Assembly: GCF_027580225.2 (NCBI RefSeq)
Contig: NC_073340.2
Span: 36,614,001-36,678,000, forward strand
Source: Misgurnus anguillicaudatus
Lineage: Eukaryota > Chordata > Actinopteri > Cypriniformes > Cobitidae
Reading direction: 5' to 3'
DNA length: 64,000 bases
The translations under genes were made by a program, and so were the position numbers. Positions 21,686 to 32,766 of this stretch are shown piece after piece (position 1 is the first letter of the stretch; each line of letters starts with the position of its first letter). The notes beneath the pieces are model-generated. The model made no database searches. It saw only the letters and a program-made list of their open reading frames with translations, and had not been told where the DNA came from.

Positions 21686-22170
21686 ATGATCTCAAAAAAA
21701 TTTATATTATCACAAAAAATTTGATTAATTGATTCGCGTCCATGGCACAAAACTCACCCCCTTCGTGCCTAAAGCACAAATTTTTTAAAAAAATTTACGT
21801 ATCCGTGGCACGACTTTCTTCTGCGTGTCATTTTATGTATTGTTTTATCTTTTTTTATATTTTTAAATAATTGTCCCTTGGGGTTGGGGTTAGATTTGGG
21901 GTTTGGGTTAGGATGTAAATGTAACAGAAAGTGATTCTAACTCCAAGTGACAATGGTAAGAAAATATGAAAAAAAACCTATGAGAAAACAATACATAAAA
22001 TTACACAAAAAAAAAGTCGGGCCACCGACACAAAAAACTATTTATAGAAATTCATAAAACTGACACGAAAAGACATTTGTGCTCAAGGCACGAAAAGCTG
22101 AATTTTGTGCCATGGACACAAATAAATTAATCACATTTTTCGTGAAACACGACTTGCTGTGAGATCAGTC
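21686..22170. repeat. large foldback repeat, GATCTCA-ended
   Basis: Left arm includes TGATCTCA, TTGATTAATTGATT and GTCCATGGCACAAAA; right arm includes TTTTGTGCCATGGACAC, ATTAATCACA and TGTGAGATCAG, all inverted. The centre has GGGGTTGGGGTTAGATTTGG. About 485 bp, no ORF. Confidence 0.7.
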
Positions 22171-22257
22171 TGAGTTGCCATGTCTAGTTTCTTGTTTTGT
22201 TATGCCATGCCACGGATTCATGTATCATGTTTATGTGTTTATGCAGGGATACTTTTG

Positions 22258-22335
22258 CACAGCGTATTTTAAAATCACATTTTAAATCGTATTTTAAAAT
22301 CACATTTTAAATCGTATTTTAAAATCACATTTTTA
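22258..22335. repeat. short tandem repeat of ATCGTATTTTAAAATCACATT type
   Basis: Three near-identical copies of a unit of about 26 bp that alternates ATTTTAAAAT with ACATTTTAAAT. It looks like a small minisatellite. Confidence 0.65.
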
Positions 22336-22531
22336 AAAATGATCACATTTTTATTGTTTTTTTACACAGAAAAATATATTTTCAACATGAAACACAAAAC
22401 AATTTATATATGTGACAACAGACATTACTGTAGATACATCTTTTGGTCTTTGATATAAATTAAAACAGATGTGTGAGATTAGTGGGCATTACATCTTATG
22501 TTTCCTTATACGCAAATGTAATACTGTATAT

Positions 22532-22738
22532 ATCAGTGGTTCTCAACCTTTGCGATTTATCGTGTGGCCCTACTCGACATGACTAGACCGATGTATTGTT
22601 ACATTGGTTTTTGGTTGTGTTAGTTTATTTTAATACTTGTTTTTTCTTATTTTGAATAATTTTAAGTCGTTATAAAGCCTCCATGGAAATGTGTTGAGGC
22701 CCAGCTGTGGGCCCAGGCCCCCTGGTTGAGAAATGATG
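22532..22738 (+). mobile_element. older hAT-type MITE (CAGTGGTTCTCAACC family)
   Basis: CAGTGGTTCTCAACC near 22534 faces GGTTGAGAAATGATG at the right end. CTGTATAT at 22524-22531 is repeated at 22739-22746. A different, more decayed family than the three GGGGGCCG-containing copies. Confidence 0.65.
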
Positions 22739-22830
22739 CTGTATATGATGTGTGTTTAAGGTTATTTCAGCCTATATGTAGTTATGACATAATGTCTGTT
22801 TAGTTAATTCTAACTGGTGATGGTAAAGTG

Positions 22831-23679
22831 TTAACTGATGAGTTTTTGGTCCAGTACTCTGAGTTGCTCCATGAAGCCAGAGTTTGGACAGATGTTTCTG
22901 TGTTCAGTCACTGCTTTGATGGCTTCCACCAGCGTCATGTCTTCATAAATCATCAGATACGCTAATACCAGCGTCGATGAGCGACTCAAACCCATCGCGC
23001 AGTGTACAAGCACCTTACCTAACAAGTGATGATGACAAACCACATAAACACCTGCTGCAAAATTTAGTTTGATGATGTGAAGTAAATGCTTACTCTCCTC
23101 ACCTCCAGGGGTGCTCATTGCACTCTTAATAAACTTTGCAGCAGAGTAGAAGAAAGGGCTGATGTCAAAGGAGGGCGTATCGAACGCCTCCACCCCGTGA
23201 TATTTAATGTTTGTGTCTCGGTAGTAACTGACCCCTGTGTTTACATTGAACTTCCCGTGAGCTGCATTCAGCACGTGTGTGATTTGAAGAGCTTGTAGCA
23301 TATGTTTGTCCTTCGCAGCATACCTGATATACATCCAATCACAACACACAGACAGACACAGCACTGGTTAAGATCATTCACCGTGAATGCACGAGTGGAG
23401 TGCATTGCATTATGGCATACAATAGTCAATGCAATCCATGACTGCACAAGTAGCCATGCATTGTTATTGAATATGGCCAAGCTGCCAGTCCATAAAGTTG
23501 AATATGTCATGACTGACAGATAAATGTCCTCACATGTCTCCGATGTAGATTCCAGGTCTGACCTCATCCATGCGACTGCTGGTTCCTGGTTTAAGCCACA
23601 GTAATCTCTGGAGCTCAGAGGCAGAAGGGGTCTGATATTTACCCTCAGCACAGCCCAAATAACTGCTGCTTCGGGGCAT
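22831..23679 (-). CDS. dusp13b: dual-specificity phosphatase 13B-type (TMDP-like)
   Basis: Third gene of the dusp array, just beyond the nested insertion. Exons in transcript order 23534-23679, 23103-23323 and 22831-23018 sum to 555 nt, a 184-residue protein beginning [13 protein letters not shown]. Exon 1 ends [12 protein letters not shown]; Trp of the usual DEVWP is replaced by Arg. Exon 2 reads [20 protein letters not shown] and the acid loop [11 protein letters not shown]. Exon 3 has P-loop [11 protein letters not shown] and [38 protein letters not shown] and [10 protein letters not shown] match mammalian DUSP13B best; that enzyme dephosphorylates Tyr and Ser/Thr substrates in testis and muscle. 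Catalytic residues are intact. Confidence 0.9.
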
Positions 23680-26242
23680 TTCTGACTACACCTGTCCAGG
23701 GTTCACCTGTTACTGAAGAACGTGAGTAATCACCACATGTCTTCTGGATCTATTTAATACTATTTTTTTTTAAATAATACTCTGACTATGGGGCGGTTTC
23801 CCGGACCAGGATTAGCTTAAGCCAGGACTAAGCCTTAGTTAAATTAGGAAATATGACTAGTTTTAACAAACATGCCTTACTAAAAACATTACCTGTGTGC
23901 ATTTTGAGGTAAAACAAAGGGTACTGATGTATTTTAAGATATGTCAGTGCAAGTTGTTTTCAGTTTGGAGAGCTCTTATAAGTGTTTAAGTCTAGGACTA
24001 GTCTAATCCCTGTTCGGGAAACCGCCCCTATATGTTTAATTTTATAATAATTCTTCAGGTGAACAGATTTGTTTGGATATTAGTTTTTATTACAAATTTT
24101 AAGTCTCAAATTTTACTTTTCAATCTTTTAAAGGGATAGTTTACCCAAAAATAAAAATTGTCATCATTTCCTCAATCTCATGTTGTTACAAACCAGCATA
24201 CATTTCTAGATATTTTGAGACATGTTTGTGGCCGGACCGTTCATGGACAACATTCACTTCCATAGTGGGGAAAAAAGAATACTTTCAAGTAAATGGGGTC
24301 CATGGACGGTGTGGTTGCAGACATTTCTTAAAATATCTTCCTTCGTGTTCTTCAGAACAACGAAATGTATACAAGCTGAGAGTGAGAAATGTTGACAGAA
24401 TTCCCTTTAAATGTTTGTATAGTGTCTGTTTACAAAAAAACTGATCCTCAATTATGTCATTCTTCAGAAAATTATGTCATTTTTGGTGGTAATCCAAGCA
24501 AATATGCTACATTGTTGTTTAATGCATTAGTTAACATGAACGATGAGCAATACTTCTACAGCATTTATTAATCTTAGTTCATGTTTATTTCAGCATTTAC
24601 TAATACATAATTAAAATGAAACATTGTATCTGTTAACATTAGTTAATGCAACATGTTATAAACTATATTGTTCATTGCACTCTAAAAACATGTTTTAAAA
24701 ACAGTTTAGGACTAACACAGCTCTCTGTTATTATTGGACCAACACATTTTGTGTTATTTTTAACAAAACTTGTGTTGTCCCTTTCATTTATTTTAACACA
24801 AAATAAAACAATGTGTTAAATGGCAATGTGTAAAAAATGAACACACAATTTTTTAGATTGTGCTAGTTCTTGTTAGCTAATGCATTTGATGTTAACAAAT
24901 AAAACCAGAGCACAATCCTCAAAAATCCCCATAAGAAATGTTTCTTAAAACATCAGAGGCATATTCATTTCTTTCAAGTTTAAAGAGGATGATCTTTACA
25001 TATCTTTACACTTAGCTGCTTCAGATGTTGTTTAATATATGCCATTATACTGTAAATAAGAAACAAAAATGATGGAGAACAAGTTAACACATTTTCTTAC
25101 GAAATCTATATAGTTAATAAATAAACATCATCAGTACTCTCTAGTTCATTCATACAAGATCTATCTTGTTAAAACATTTTCAGACACAATACTTTAGCAA
25201 ACGGACTCACTGTGTGTTGAGGAACAGCTCGACACAGCATGTGTGTGTGCGTTTGTTTGTGTATTTGTATAATGCTGTCAGAAGACCCCGCGCTGACGAC
25301 TTAATCTATTTAAAAATAATTCATAGATATTACTGTAAACAGTGATTCCTGGCTTTATACCAACATCTGATGATGAGATTATCTGCACTGCTGTATTATA
25401 ATATATAAAGAATAAACTAAAGGATGTTATCTTCTTATGTTTTTCATGGTTTAACTGTGTCAGAGTTACAGCGTCTGAAATTAGACGACCTCATTCCCAC
25501 AGGACCAAGATAAAAATAAATCACCTCGTTTTACTCTTCATGTACTCTTCAGCTGCAGTATCAGATTCAGCTTTTTACTTTGTTACACAGCGATTCAATC
25601 TGATGTGAAGGATAAATTCATTTTAAATGCCCGAGAATCACTGCTTTTACCATCCAATAAAGTCCAGATAGATTAAAACCTGTCCTGTAAATGTTTTCTT
25701 TATTAAATATTCAGTTACACTCAAAAGTATGTCACAAAAGCATGTTTCTTCACGTATCACTGAAGAGACTCACAATGTCAATTTAAACCATTTATTTTGA
25801 ACTTTTCAAGTTTGTAACATATTATTCAATGTACATTATGGTTTCACATACGTGTGTGTATGTCTAGATTGTTTAGTGTTTTGGTCCATTTATATGTTGT
25901 GTTGTATTCAGTGTAATCTGTACATCGTTGGAGAGGTAGAGTTGTGTATCTGTTATAGTGTGTAAGGTGATAAACATTTCTCAGTAAGTGTTAATGTATT
26001 AAATTGCTCCTCTGAGATTTATAAAGTTGTTTTATTGTCTATCTTAAGCAAAAATCTTAATTTTACTCCGTATCATACCCCAGAATCAAACATTAGTGAC
26101 ACAGACATGACACTTGATTGGTTTCTGCAGGGTTGTGTTAGGTAGCACGCTGAAATCTTATTGGTCCAGAAATCCACTTTTCATAACTCTCTTAAATATA
26201 TTATGATAGTTCATCATTTAAAGCAGCAGTGTTTTTGTTTCT
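23680..26242. other. spacer between dusp13b-type and dusp13a-like genes
   Basis: Contains a TIR element at 23790-24028, a GGGATAGTTTACCC-type repeat from about 24131, and ACATGTTTTAAAAAC / GTGTTA-rich repeats around 24500-24880. The stretch 24900-26000 looks less repetitive and may hold regulatory DNA, but I see no gene in it. Confidence 0.5.
23790..24028. mobile_element. MITE with GGGGCGGTTTCCCGGAC ends
   Basis: Left end GGGGCGGTTTCCCGGACCAG and right end CTGTTCGGGAAACCGCCCC are inverted; the subterminal AGGATTAGCTTAAG faces CTAGTCTAATCCC. About 240 bp. A fragment of the same family, GGATTCCCGGACAGGGATTAG, begins at about 52985. Confidence 0.8.
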
Positions 26243-28095
26243 TCACAGCAGGACACATGTTTTGTGCTTCCTCTTTCTCTGTAAGTCCAGGTCCAACAGC
26301 AATGCCAAGAAGTTTTTGTTTGGATATATGGCCCGTTTCTGGATGACACGCTGTAAAGCTTTGTATAAAGGCATATCATGATAAAGCATCAGGTATGCCA
26401 GCACCAGCGTCGAGGAGCGGCTCATTCCCATGATGCAATGCACCAGAACCTTCCCTTAAGATGAAGAGAACACGTGTTAGACCATTGCAGACTTTATTAT
26501 AATTTTAAGAGAAATCAATCTCAGTTCCAATTAAAACACCCACAATTCTTCACGACACCCACAAAACCTTAAGTAGACCTTAAGTCTTAAGTAGCATATT
26601 TGTAGCAATAACCAATACATTGTATGGGTCAAAATTATAAATGTTTTATGCCAAAAATATTTTGTATCATAAATATATCAAGCTGTATTTATCAATAGCA
26701 ATTTGTGTTGCTATGGACTTCATTTGGACAACTTTAAAGGTTTTTTTTTTTTGCACCCTCCGATTCCAGATTTTCAAATAGTTTTTCAAATACTGTCCTA
26801 TTGTTTCAACAAATCATACATCAATGGAAATCTTTTTTATTTATTCAGATATGTACATGTATAAATCTCAAAATTTTCAAATTTCAAAACTTGACCTTTA
26901 TGGTTTTTTGGTCGAGGGACACATATGGTTACTGCTGAGGAGATCCTGGGGCAGATTCACAATCACTTTAATTCTTATTTATGTATTAAAATGTACTATT
27001 TGTGACCCCCTCCAATGTTTCAAGTCACTTTGATTAATAGATCCCAAATAATAAAGAGTAAATATTGGTGAAATTAGGTGGTTAAACTTAATTATCATTA
27101 TGAAATGCATTGATCTATGGGTAGTACACATTTAAAATTGTGATTTATGACTGCACATGCATGCCACATTTAAACAAATCTTACCGTTTGAGATTTAACT
27201 TTCAGATGTTTTTTTTTTTACATTTATTATTTAATTCTTCTTAAGTTCTTTTTTCTTAAGAATGTTTGGTTAATCTGGTCCCTGGATGAGTTTAACATCA
27301 TCATCTTCACTAAAGGTAAAACTTTCGATGTAAGTCAAAACTTGTGTTTTCATCATAAAGTCAAAAGTTAAATTGCCTGTAGTCTTACCATCAGGAGCAT
27401 GAAGGGCTTTGTGAATGAAATCTGCTGCTGGCTTGAAATAAACGTCCAAGTCAAAGTATGTGGAGTCATCAGCAGGGATACCGCAGTACACAAAATTGGT
27501 GCCATAGTAGTTTTGGTCCCCAATGCTTCCTCTTTTGGAGTGGGCAGCGTTCAGAATATGAGTGATGCCAAGTTTCTGCAGAGCACTTCTGTTCTGAGCT
27601 ATTCCTCTGATGAAAATAAACATTTCAAAAACACTGCACTGATGTGTCTATAAAGTCATCACATCTTCATCATGTCACCCTGTCTCTGGCACTTTAACAA
27701 TCCAATAATTTCTTTTCAGACCAAATAAAGTCCCGCCCTACATTACTTATCATTAAATAACTTATTCCCTCAGAACAGATGTCATAAATATTACTGATCT
27801 CAGTATGTAGCCATGTGAAGTAAATTATGGTCAAGCCTAAATAAACTCTTAAAAACAAGTATGTAACTTAAATATATTACACTTTGTGTTGTCGTAATGT
27901 AAAAAATGTGAAGACATTGTTGAGTGAGGTGTAAATCTAAATAGCAACTTGACAAGCAGTTTATACTCACACGTTGCCGATGTAAATGTTTGGCCAGACC
28001 TCATCGATTTGGTGTAGCTCTAACTTACACGAGTTCAAAACTTTCTGCAGGTCTTTTACAGACAGATATTCTTTCCTGCTATATTTACGAGCCAT
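26243..28095 (-). CDS. atypical dual-specificity phosphatase, DUSP13A-like (extra paralogue)
   Basis: Fourth gene of the array. Exons in transcript order 27971-28095, 27389-27606 and 26243-26454 sum to 555 nt, a 184-residue protein from ATG 28093-28095. Exon 1 is basic (MARKYSRKEYLSVKDLQKVL) and ends IDEVWPNIYIGN. Exon 2 has [25 protein letters not shown] and the acid loop IPADDSTYFDL. Exon 3 has P-loop HCIMGMSRSST, intact for Cys and Arg. The Tyr-Gly-x-x-Phe-x-Tyr-x-Gly segment and PADDS loop resemble DUSP13A; the C-terminal helix (FLALLLDLDLQRKRKHK) has diverged from the usual GFLxQLxxLD. I infer a fish-retained or fish-specific paralogue and give no symbol. Confidence 0.86.
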
Positions 28096-28239
28096 CGTTT
28101 TCTTTTCTGACTTGCCCGCCAAATCGATGAAGAGTGTTTATAATGACATGGCCGCCCGGACTCAGACTGTCTAAATGATCTCTACCAACAGCTGTTTCAT
28201 TGCACTGTTACCCAATTTAGTCACTCAGTATGCAGATTG

Positions 28240-28243
<4 letters not shown>

Positions 28244-28289
<46 letters not shown>
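28244..28289. repeat. (CA)n microsatellite
   Basis: About 23 uninterrupted CA dinucleotides upstream of the DUSP13A-like gene. Confidence 0.95.
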
Positions 28290-28291
<2 letters not shown>

Positions 28292-28463
28292 CAGTACTGC
28301 AGTGTAAACAGGCATGCAGGGTGACCCAATCTGATAACTAAATTATCCTTTGTCCAAATTGGTCTATTATGAAGAACACACATCCACTTTTCAGAAATAT
28401 TGAAAAAATTATTTATGTGTTTTATACCTATGAACATTTCAAAAACATTCATACATATATACA

Positions 28464-29935
28464 TAGTGAGGAAAATAAGTATTTGAACACTCTGTTATTT
28501 TGCAAGTTCTCCCACTTAGAAATCATGGAGGAGTCCGAAACCGTCATCGCAGGTACATGTCCACTGGGAGAGACACAATCCAAAAAAAATCCAGAGATCA
28601 CAATGGATGATTTATTTATATGATACAGCTGCAAATCAGTATTTGAACACCTGTTTATCAGCTAGAATTTTGACCCTCAAAGACCTGTTAGTCTGCCTTT
28701 AAAATGTCCACCTCCACTCCATTTATTATCCTAAATTAGATGCACCTGTTTGAGGTTGTTAGCTGCATAAAGACACCTGTCCACCCCATACAATCAGTAA
28801 GAATCCAACTACTAACATGGCCAAGACCAAAGAGCTGTCCAAAGACACTAGAGACAAAAATGTACCCCTCCACAAGGCTGGAAAGGGCTACGGGGAAATT
28901 GCCAAGCAGCATGACTGTCAATCTCACTCGGACTGGGGCTCCATGCAAGATCTCACCTCGTGGGGTCTCAATGATCATAAGAAAGGTGAGAAATCAGCCC
29001 AGAACTACACGGGAGGAGCTGGTCAATGACCTGAAAAGAGCTGGGACCACCGTTTCCAAGATTACTGTTAGTAATACACCAAGACGTCATGGTTTGAAAT
29101 CATGCATGGCACGGAAGGTTCCCCTGCTTAAACCAGCACATGTTTAGGCCCGTCTTAAGTTTGCCAATGACCATTTGGATGATCCAGAAGAGTTATGGGA
29201 GAAAGTCATGTGGTCAGATCAGACCAAAATTGAACTTTTTGGTCATAATTCCACTAAACGTGTTGGAGGAAGAAGAATTATGAGTACCATTCCAAGAACA
29301 CCATCTCTACTGTGAAGCATGGGGGTGGTAGCATCATGCTTTGGAGGTGTTTTTCTGCACATGGGACAGGGTGACTGCATTGTATTAAGGAGAGGATGAC
29401 CGGGGCCATGTATTGCGAGATTTTGGGGAACAACCTCCTTCCCTCAGTGAGAGCATTGAAGATGGGTTGAGGCTGGGTCTTCTAACATGACAATGACTCG
29501 AAGCACACAGACAGGATAACCAAGGAGTGCCTCAGTAAGAAGCATATCAAGGTTCTGGCGTGGCCTAGCCAGTCTCCAGACCTAAACCCAATAGAGAATC
29601 TTTGGAGGGAGCTCAAACTCTGCGTTTCTCAACAACAGGACAGAAACCTGACTGATCTAGAGAAGATCTGTGTGGAGGATTGGGCCAAAATCCCTCCTGC
29701 AGTGTGTGCAAACCTGCTGAAAAACTACAGGAACCGTTTGACCTTAAACAAAGGCTAATATACCAAATATTAACATTGATTTTCTCAGGTGTTCAAATAC
29801 TTATTCGCAGCTGTATCATACAAATAAATAATTTAAAAAATCATACATTGTGATCTCTGGATTCCCTTCAGACCATGTCTCTCACAGTGGACATGCACAC
29901 ACGACGACAACCCCAGACCCCTCCATGATGAGAAC
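28464..29935 (+). mobile_element. Tc1/mariner element, inactive and right-truncated
   Basis: Left end TAGTGAGGAAAATAAGTATTTGAACAC opens a long inverted repeat of roughly 190 bp; the right copy, from about 29787, follows it (CAGCTGTATCATA, TTGTGATCTCTGGATT, CTCCATGAT) but stops before the terminal GTGTTCAAATACTT...CCTCA segment. The element lies between two dusp genes. Confidence 0.85.
28817..29757 (+). pseudogene. Tc1-like transposase pseudogene
   Basis: Starts [16 protein letters not shown], the usual Tc1 N-terminus, then breaks into different frames through frameshifts and stops (for example TAG at about 29144). The catalytic-domain words [14 protein letters not shown] and [14 protein letters not shown], which hold the second Asp and the Glu/Asp of the DDE triad, remain readable at about 29490-29610. 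Not functional. Confidence 0.88.
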
Positions 29936-30006
29936 AGAATCCCCAAACTTGTAAAGGTCTCGTATCATCACAGGTTCAAACTGGAATGCTATCTTTTCTC
30001 CTAAAA

Positions 30007-31514
30007 TCACTTTACACAGCGCAGAGTCATATCAAGTGCCCGTAGTTGTTTGAGAAATCCTCGATTTGGGAAAATCCATCGATGTTGTTTGATAGTTTTA
30101 ATAGCGTCCAGTAGTGATAAGTGCTGATGGATCATGAGATAGGCCAGAACCAGAGAAGCGGAGCGACTCACTCCTACAGCACAATGAACCAAAATCCGTG
30201 CTGCAGCAAAAGAAAGTGAAATCTGGTTAATGTTCACGCTGAAGGTAAAGAAACTGCAGGATGCAAGCTTGCTCAAACAGAAAGGACATCTAAGATCAAA
30301 TTTACAATTAAAGGGTCAAGTAACCAAATGAGATGAGACCATTGTGGTTGGTTTTACCCCCTGAATGGTTGAGAACATTCTGAATATAATCAGCACAAGG
30401 GTGGAAATAAACAGACAAGTTGAATGATGGTGAATCGTCTGCTGGGACTCCATAGTACTCGACTGCTGATCCGTAAAACTCATGGCTGCCCTGGCAATGC
30501 ATCTTTCCATGGGCTGCGTTTAAGACGTGAGTGATGCCTAGCTTCCACAGAATGAACCGATCATTGGCTGCAGACCTGAGGATCATAAATATCCAACCGT
30601 TAAAACGTCCAGTGCCTCCCCTTATGATAATTAACCACGTTTAAGCTGCAGTTAAAACCAAAAAACCATGGTTACTGGTATGCAGAGAAAAAAATACATT
30701 TCTTTGGCCACAAATATGTTTTAAATATATGCTAAATACATTTTGTAGAAAGTAAAAGTTAAATATATATTTGAATTTGATAATATATTTAGTTTTAACC
30801 TTTATATATTAACATATATTTCAAAATGTATTTTAGGGGCAACAAATACATCTCTAATTTTACAACCCATGTGGATATGTTTCCTAGCAAAAAAAATCAA
30901 AGTTTGTATAAAATATAAAATTATAAATATATTAAAAAAGTATATTATTTCAAACCTGTTATGTTTTCCTTTCAATGCAATGTGAATACAAATGCTTTAA
31001 AATATATTTCTTTTTAAAATATATTTCAGAATACACAAACAATTGTCAAAAATATTCATGTATTCAAAATACATTTTTCTAAACATATTTCAAAATATAT
31101 TTCAATATTTTTTGGCAATTTTTAAAAATATTTTAAAATTATAATTGAAAATATTTTTTTGTAAAAAAAAATGTCCTAATCTACAAATTAAGGATTTACG
31201 TTTAAACAGGAAAATTATTTAAAAAGATCAATTATTGTTTACATTCATACTCTATGTTGTCTGAGCAATACATGACCAAAATTAACACCCAAAATTAGAT
31301 TATATTCAAGTGCTACCTACCTTGAAAGCGTGTTAAAAAGCATGCATTTGTGGTCTAGGTAGGTAGCTTATGTTTTGAAACACAGCCTAAAGACTCACAT
31401 GTCACCCAAGAACAGGTTGGGCCAAACTTCATCCACATGATTTCCACTTCTCTTCCCTCCAAACAGTATTTTTTCCAGCTCCTTAATGGAGGGTGTTTCA
31501 TGGGAATTATCCAT
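30007..31514 (-). CDS. dusp13a: dual-specificity phosphatase 13A-type (MDSP/BEDP-like)
   Basis: Fifth gene of the array. Exons in transcript order 31399-31514, 30358-30575 and 30007-30200 sum to 528 nt, a 175-residue protein starting [20 protein letters not shown]. Exon 1 ends [13 protein letters not shown]; exon 2 has [40 protein letters not shown] and the acid-loop Asp in [10 protein letters not shown]; exon 3 has P-loop [11 protein letters not shown] and [20 protein letters not shown]. [17 protein letters not shown] and HRWxFPNRGFL are near-diagnostic of DUSP13A, a muscle-enriched phosphatase that in mammals also binds ASK1. Its start codon is about 1.1 kb from the samd8 promoter, arranged head to head. 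Confidence 0.92.
30650..31340. other. AT-rich intron of dusp13a, no gene
   Basis: Dense ATATATTT/AAATATAT words with no clear repeat unit; nothing coding on either strand. Confidence 0.5.
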
Positions 31515-31796
31515 TATATAAACTCATCATGGATCTCTGTGTGTGATCTTTCTATCTATCCATCAGGGTGAATATTCCACTTCTTCTGATGTCCAAGATG
31601 AAGTGATATTTAAAGTGACAGGGCCAGGTGCAGACAGCGATCTAAAATTAAACCAGCCTCTCAAAGTGTGTAACAATATTATTTATATTGATTATATGTA
31701 TCTCACACCTATTCTCCATCTGGGTATTAATAAAGTATTATCTTATCTTATAAAATAGGACTTTTATAAAATATTTTTTATGTATAATTTTGACTT

Positions 31797-32076
31797 AAAG
31801 CAACACTATGTAGTTTTTTTACATTTAAATAATCTCTCTAAAATTATTTCAGTGATAGAACAACTTTTAACTGGACAAATTGTACTGTTGCTGCAACCTG
31901 AGCAGCCTCCTAGCTGCTACAAGCACACTCTGAAAGTGGCGGTGGAGGATAGAGCACACAGCCTCGCCCCTCCCCCTGCCTGCAGAAGAGTGTCTGATAC
32001 CAGGCACTGTTGCGCTTTTCAACCACATGGGGGAGTTGTAAGTCATTTTTACATGAAAACTACATAGTGTTGCTTT
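31797..32076. mobile_element. MITE with AAAGCAACACTATGTAG ends
   Basis: AAAGCAACACTATGTAGTTTT at the left and AAAACTACATAGTGTTGCTTT at the right are near-perfect inverted ends of a 280-bp element with a GC-richer centre. Three-base TTA/TAA-type flanks would suit PIF/Harbinger, but this is uncertain. Confidence 0.82.
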
Positions 32077-32205
32077 AATATGCTATAAAAAGTTTACAAA
32101 CTCATTAACAACAAAACAAAATAAAATGTTTCTTATTATAATAATATATCATATTTATTGAAAGGTTTTAAAATGTATTGATATATCAAGGGTTATTTTT
32201 CTAAT

Positions 32206-32535
32206 GGGATAGTTCACCCAAAAATTAACATTATGTCATTATTTTCTCATCGTCATGTTGTTCTAATCCTGTATGAATTTTTTTTTTCTGATGAACACAA
32301 AATAAGATATTTTGATAAATGATGGTAAGCACACAGTTGACGGCACCCATTGAATTTCATCATATTTGTTTTTTTTTACTATGGAAGTCAATGGTTACAA
32401 TCAGCTGTGTGTTTACCATCATTTATCAAAATATCTTCTTTTGTGTTCATAAAAAAAAATCATAAGAAACGTTGTATTTTGTTTTGTTGTTGATGAGCAT
32501 AAGGATGAGATTTATTAATTTTGGATGAACTATCC
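32206..32535. mobile_element. foldback MITE, GGGATAGTTCACCCAAAAAT family
   Basis: Left end GGGATAGTTCACCCAAAAAT faces AATTTTGGATGAACTATCCC; internal arms ATATTTTGATAAATGATGGT and ACCATCATTTATCAAAATAT are perfect inverted copies, so nearly the whole 330 bp folds back. Resembles Angel-type fish MITEs in architecture. A partial relative starts at about 24131. Confidence 0.85.
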
Positions 32536-32599
32536 CTAAAGTAAAGTGAGCTGAAGGATGATGGAATTCAACGCATTGACCAACAGGTGTCACAGTTGC

Positions 32600-32766
32600 G
32601 CAGTAGCGGAAGTGACGTCAGTGCATTGTTTTTACACACCCTCGCTTGTCATCTCGGCCGCGCTCCTCCAGTTTGGTCAGGGCGCTATGATTTACACCAA
32701 ATACCCCGACAGAGGTTCAGTTCTTCAGATTTATCGCAGTTTGGCGTGAAGAATCTGATGTTTACT
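32600..32766 (+). promoter_or_regulatory. samd8: samd8 promoter and 5' untranslated exon (predicted)
   Basis: A CpG-containing patch with a consensus donor (ACT then gtaagt, exon end 32766). The composite motif CGGAAGTGACGTCA at 32607-32620 joins an ETS core GGAA to a CRE TGACGTCA. The splice acceptor at 36238 (exon start 36239) precedes the samd8 ATG, so this is the best candidate for the untranslated first exon. No TATA box is evident. Confidence 0.6.

Noticed and set aside
25310..25319. MEF2-like site TTAAAAATAA near the DUSP13A-like gene
   Set aside because: Tempting because DUSP13/29 are muscle genes, but such motifs are expected by chance in DNA this AT-rich.
28740..29147. 135-codon plus-strand open frame
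   Set aside because: Out-of-frame reading of the broken Tc1 transposase.
31780..32067. 95-codon plus-strand open frame
   Set aside because: Covers a MITE from end to end; no homology expected.
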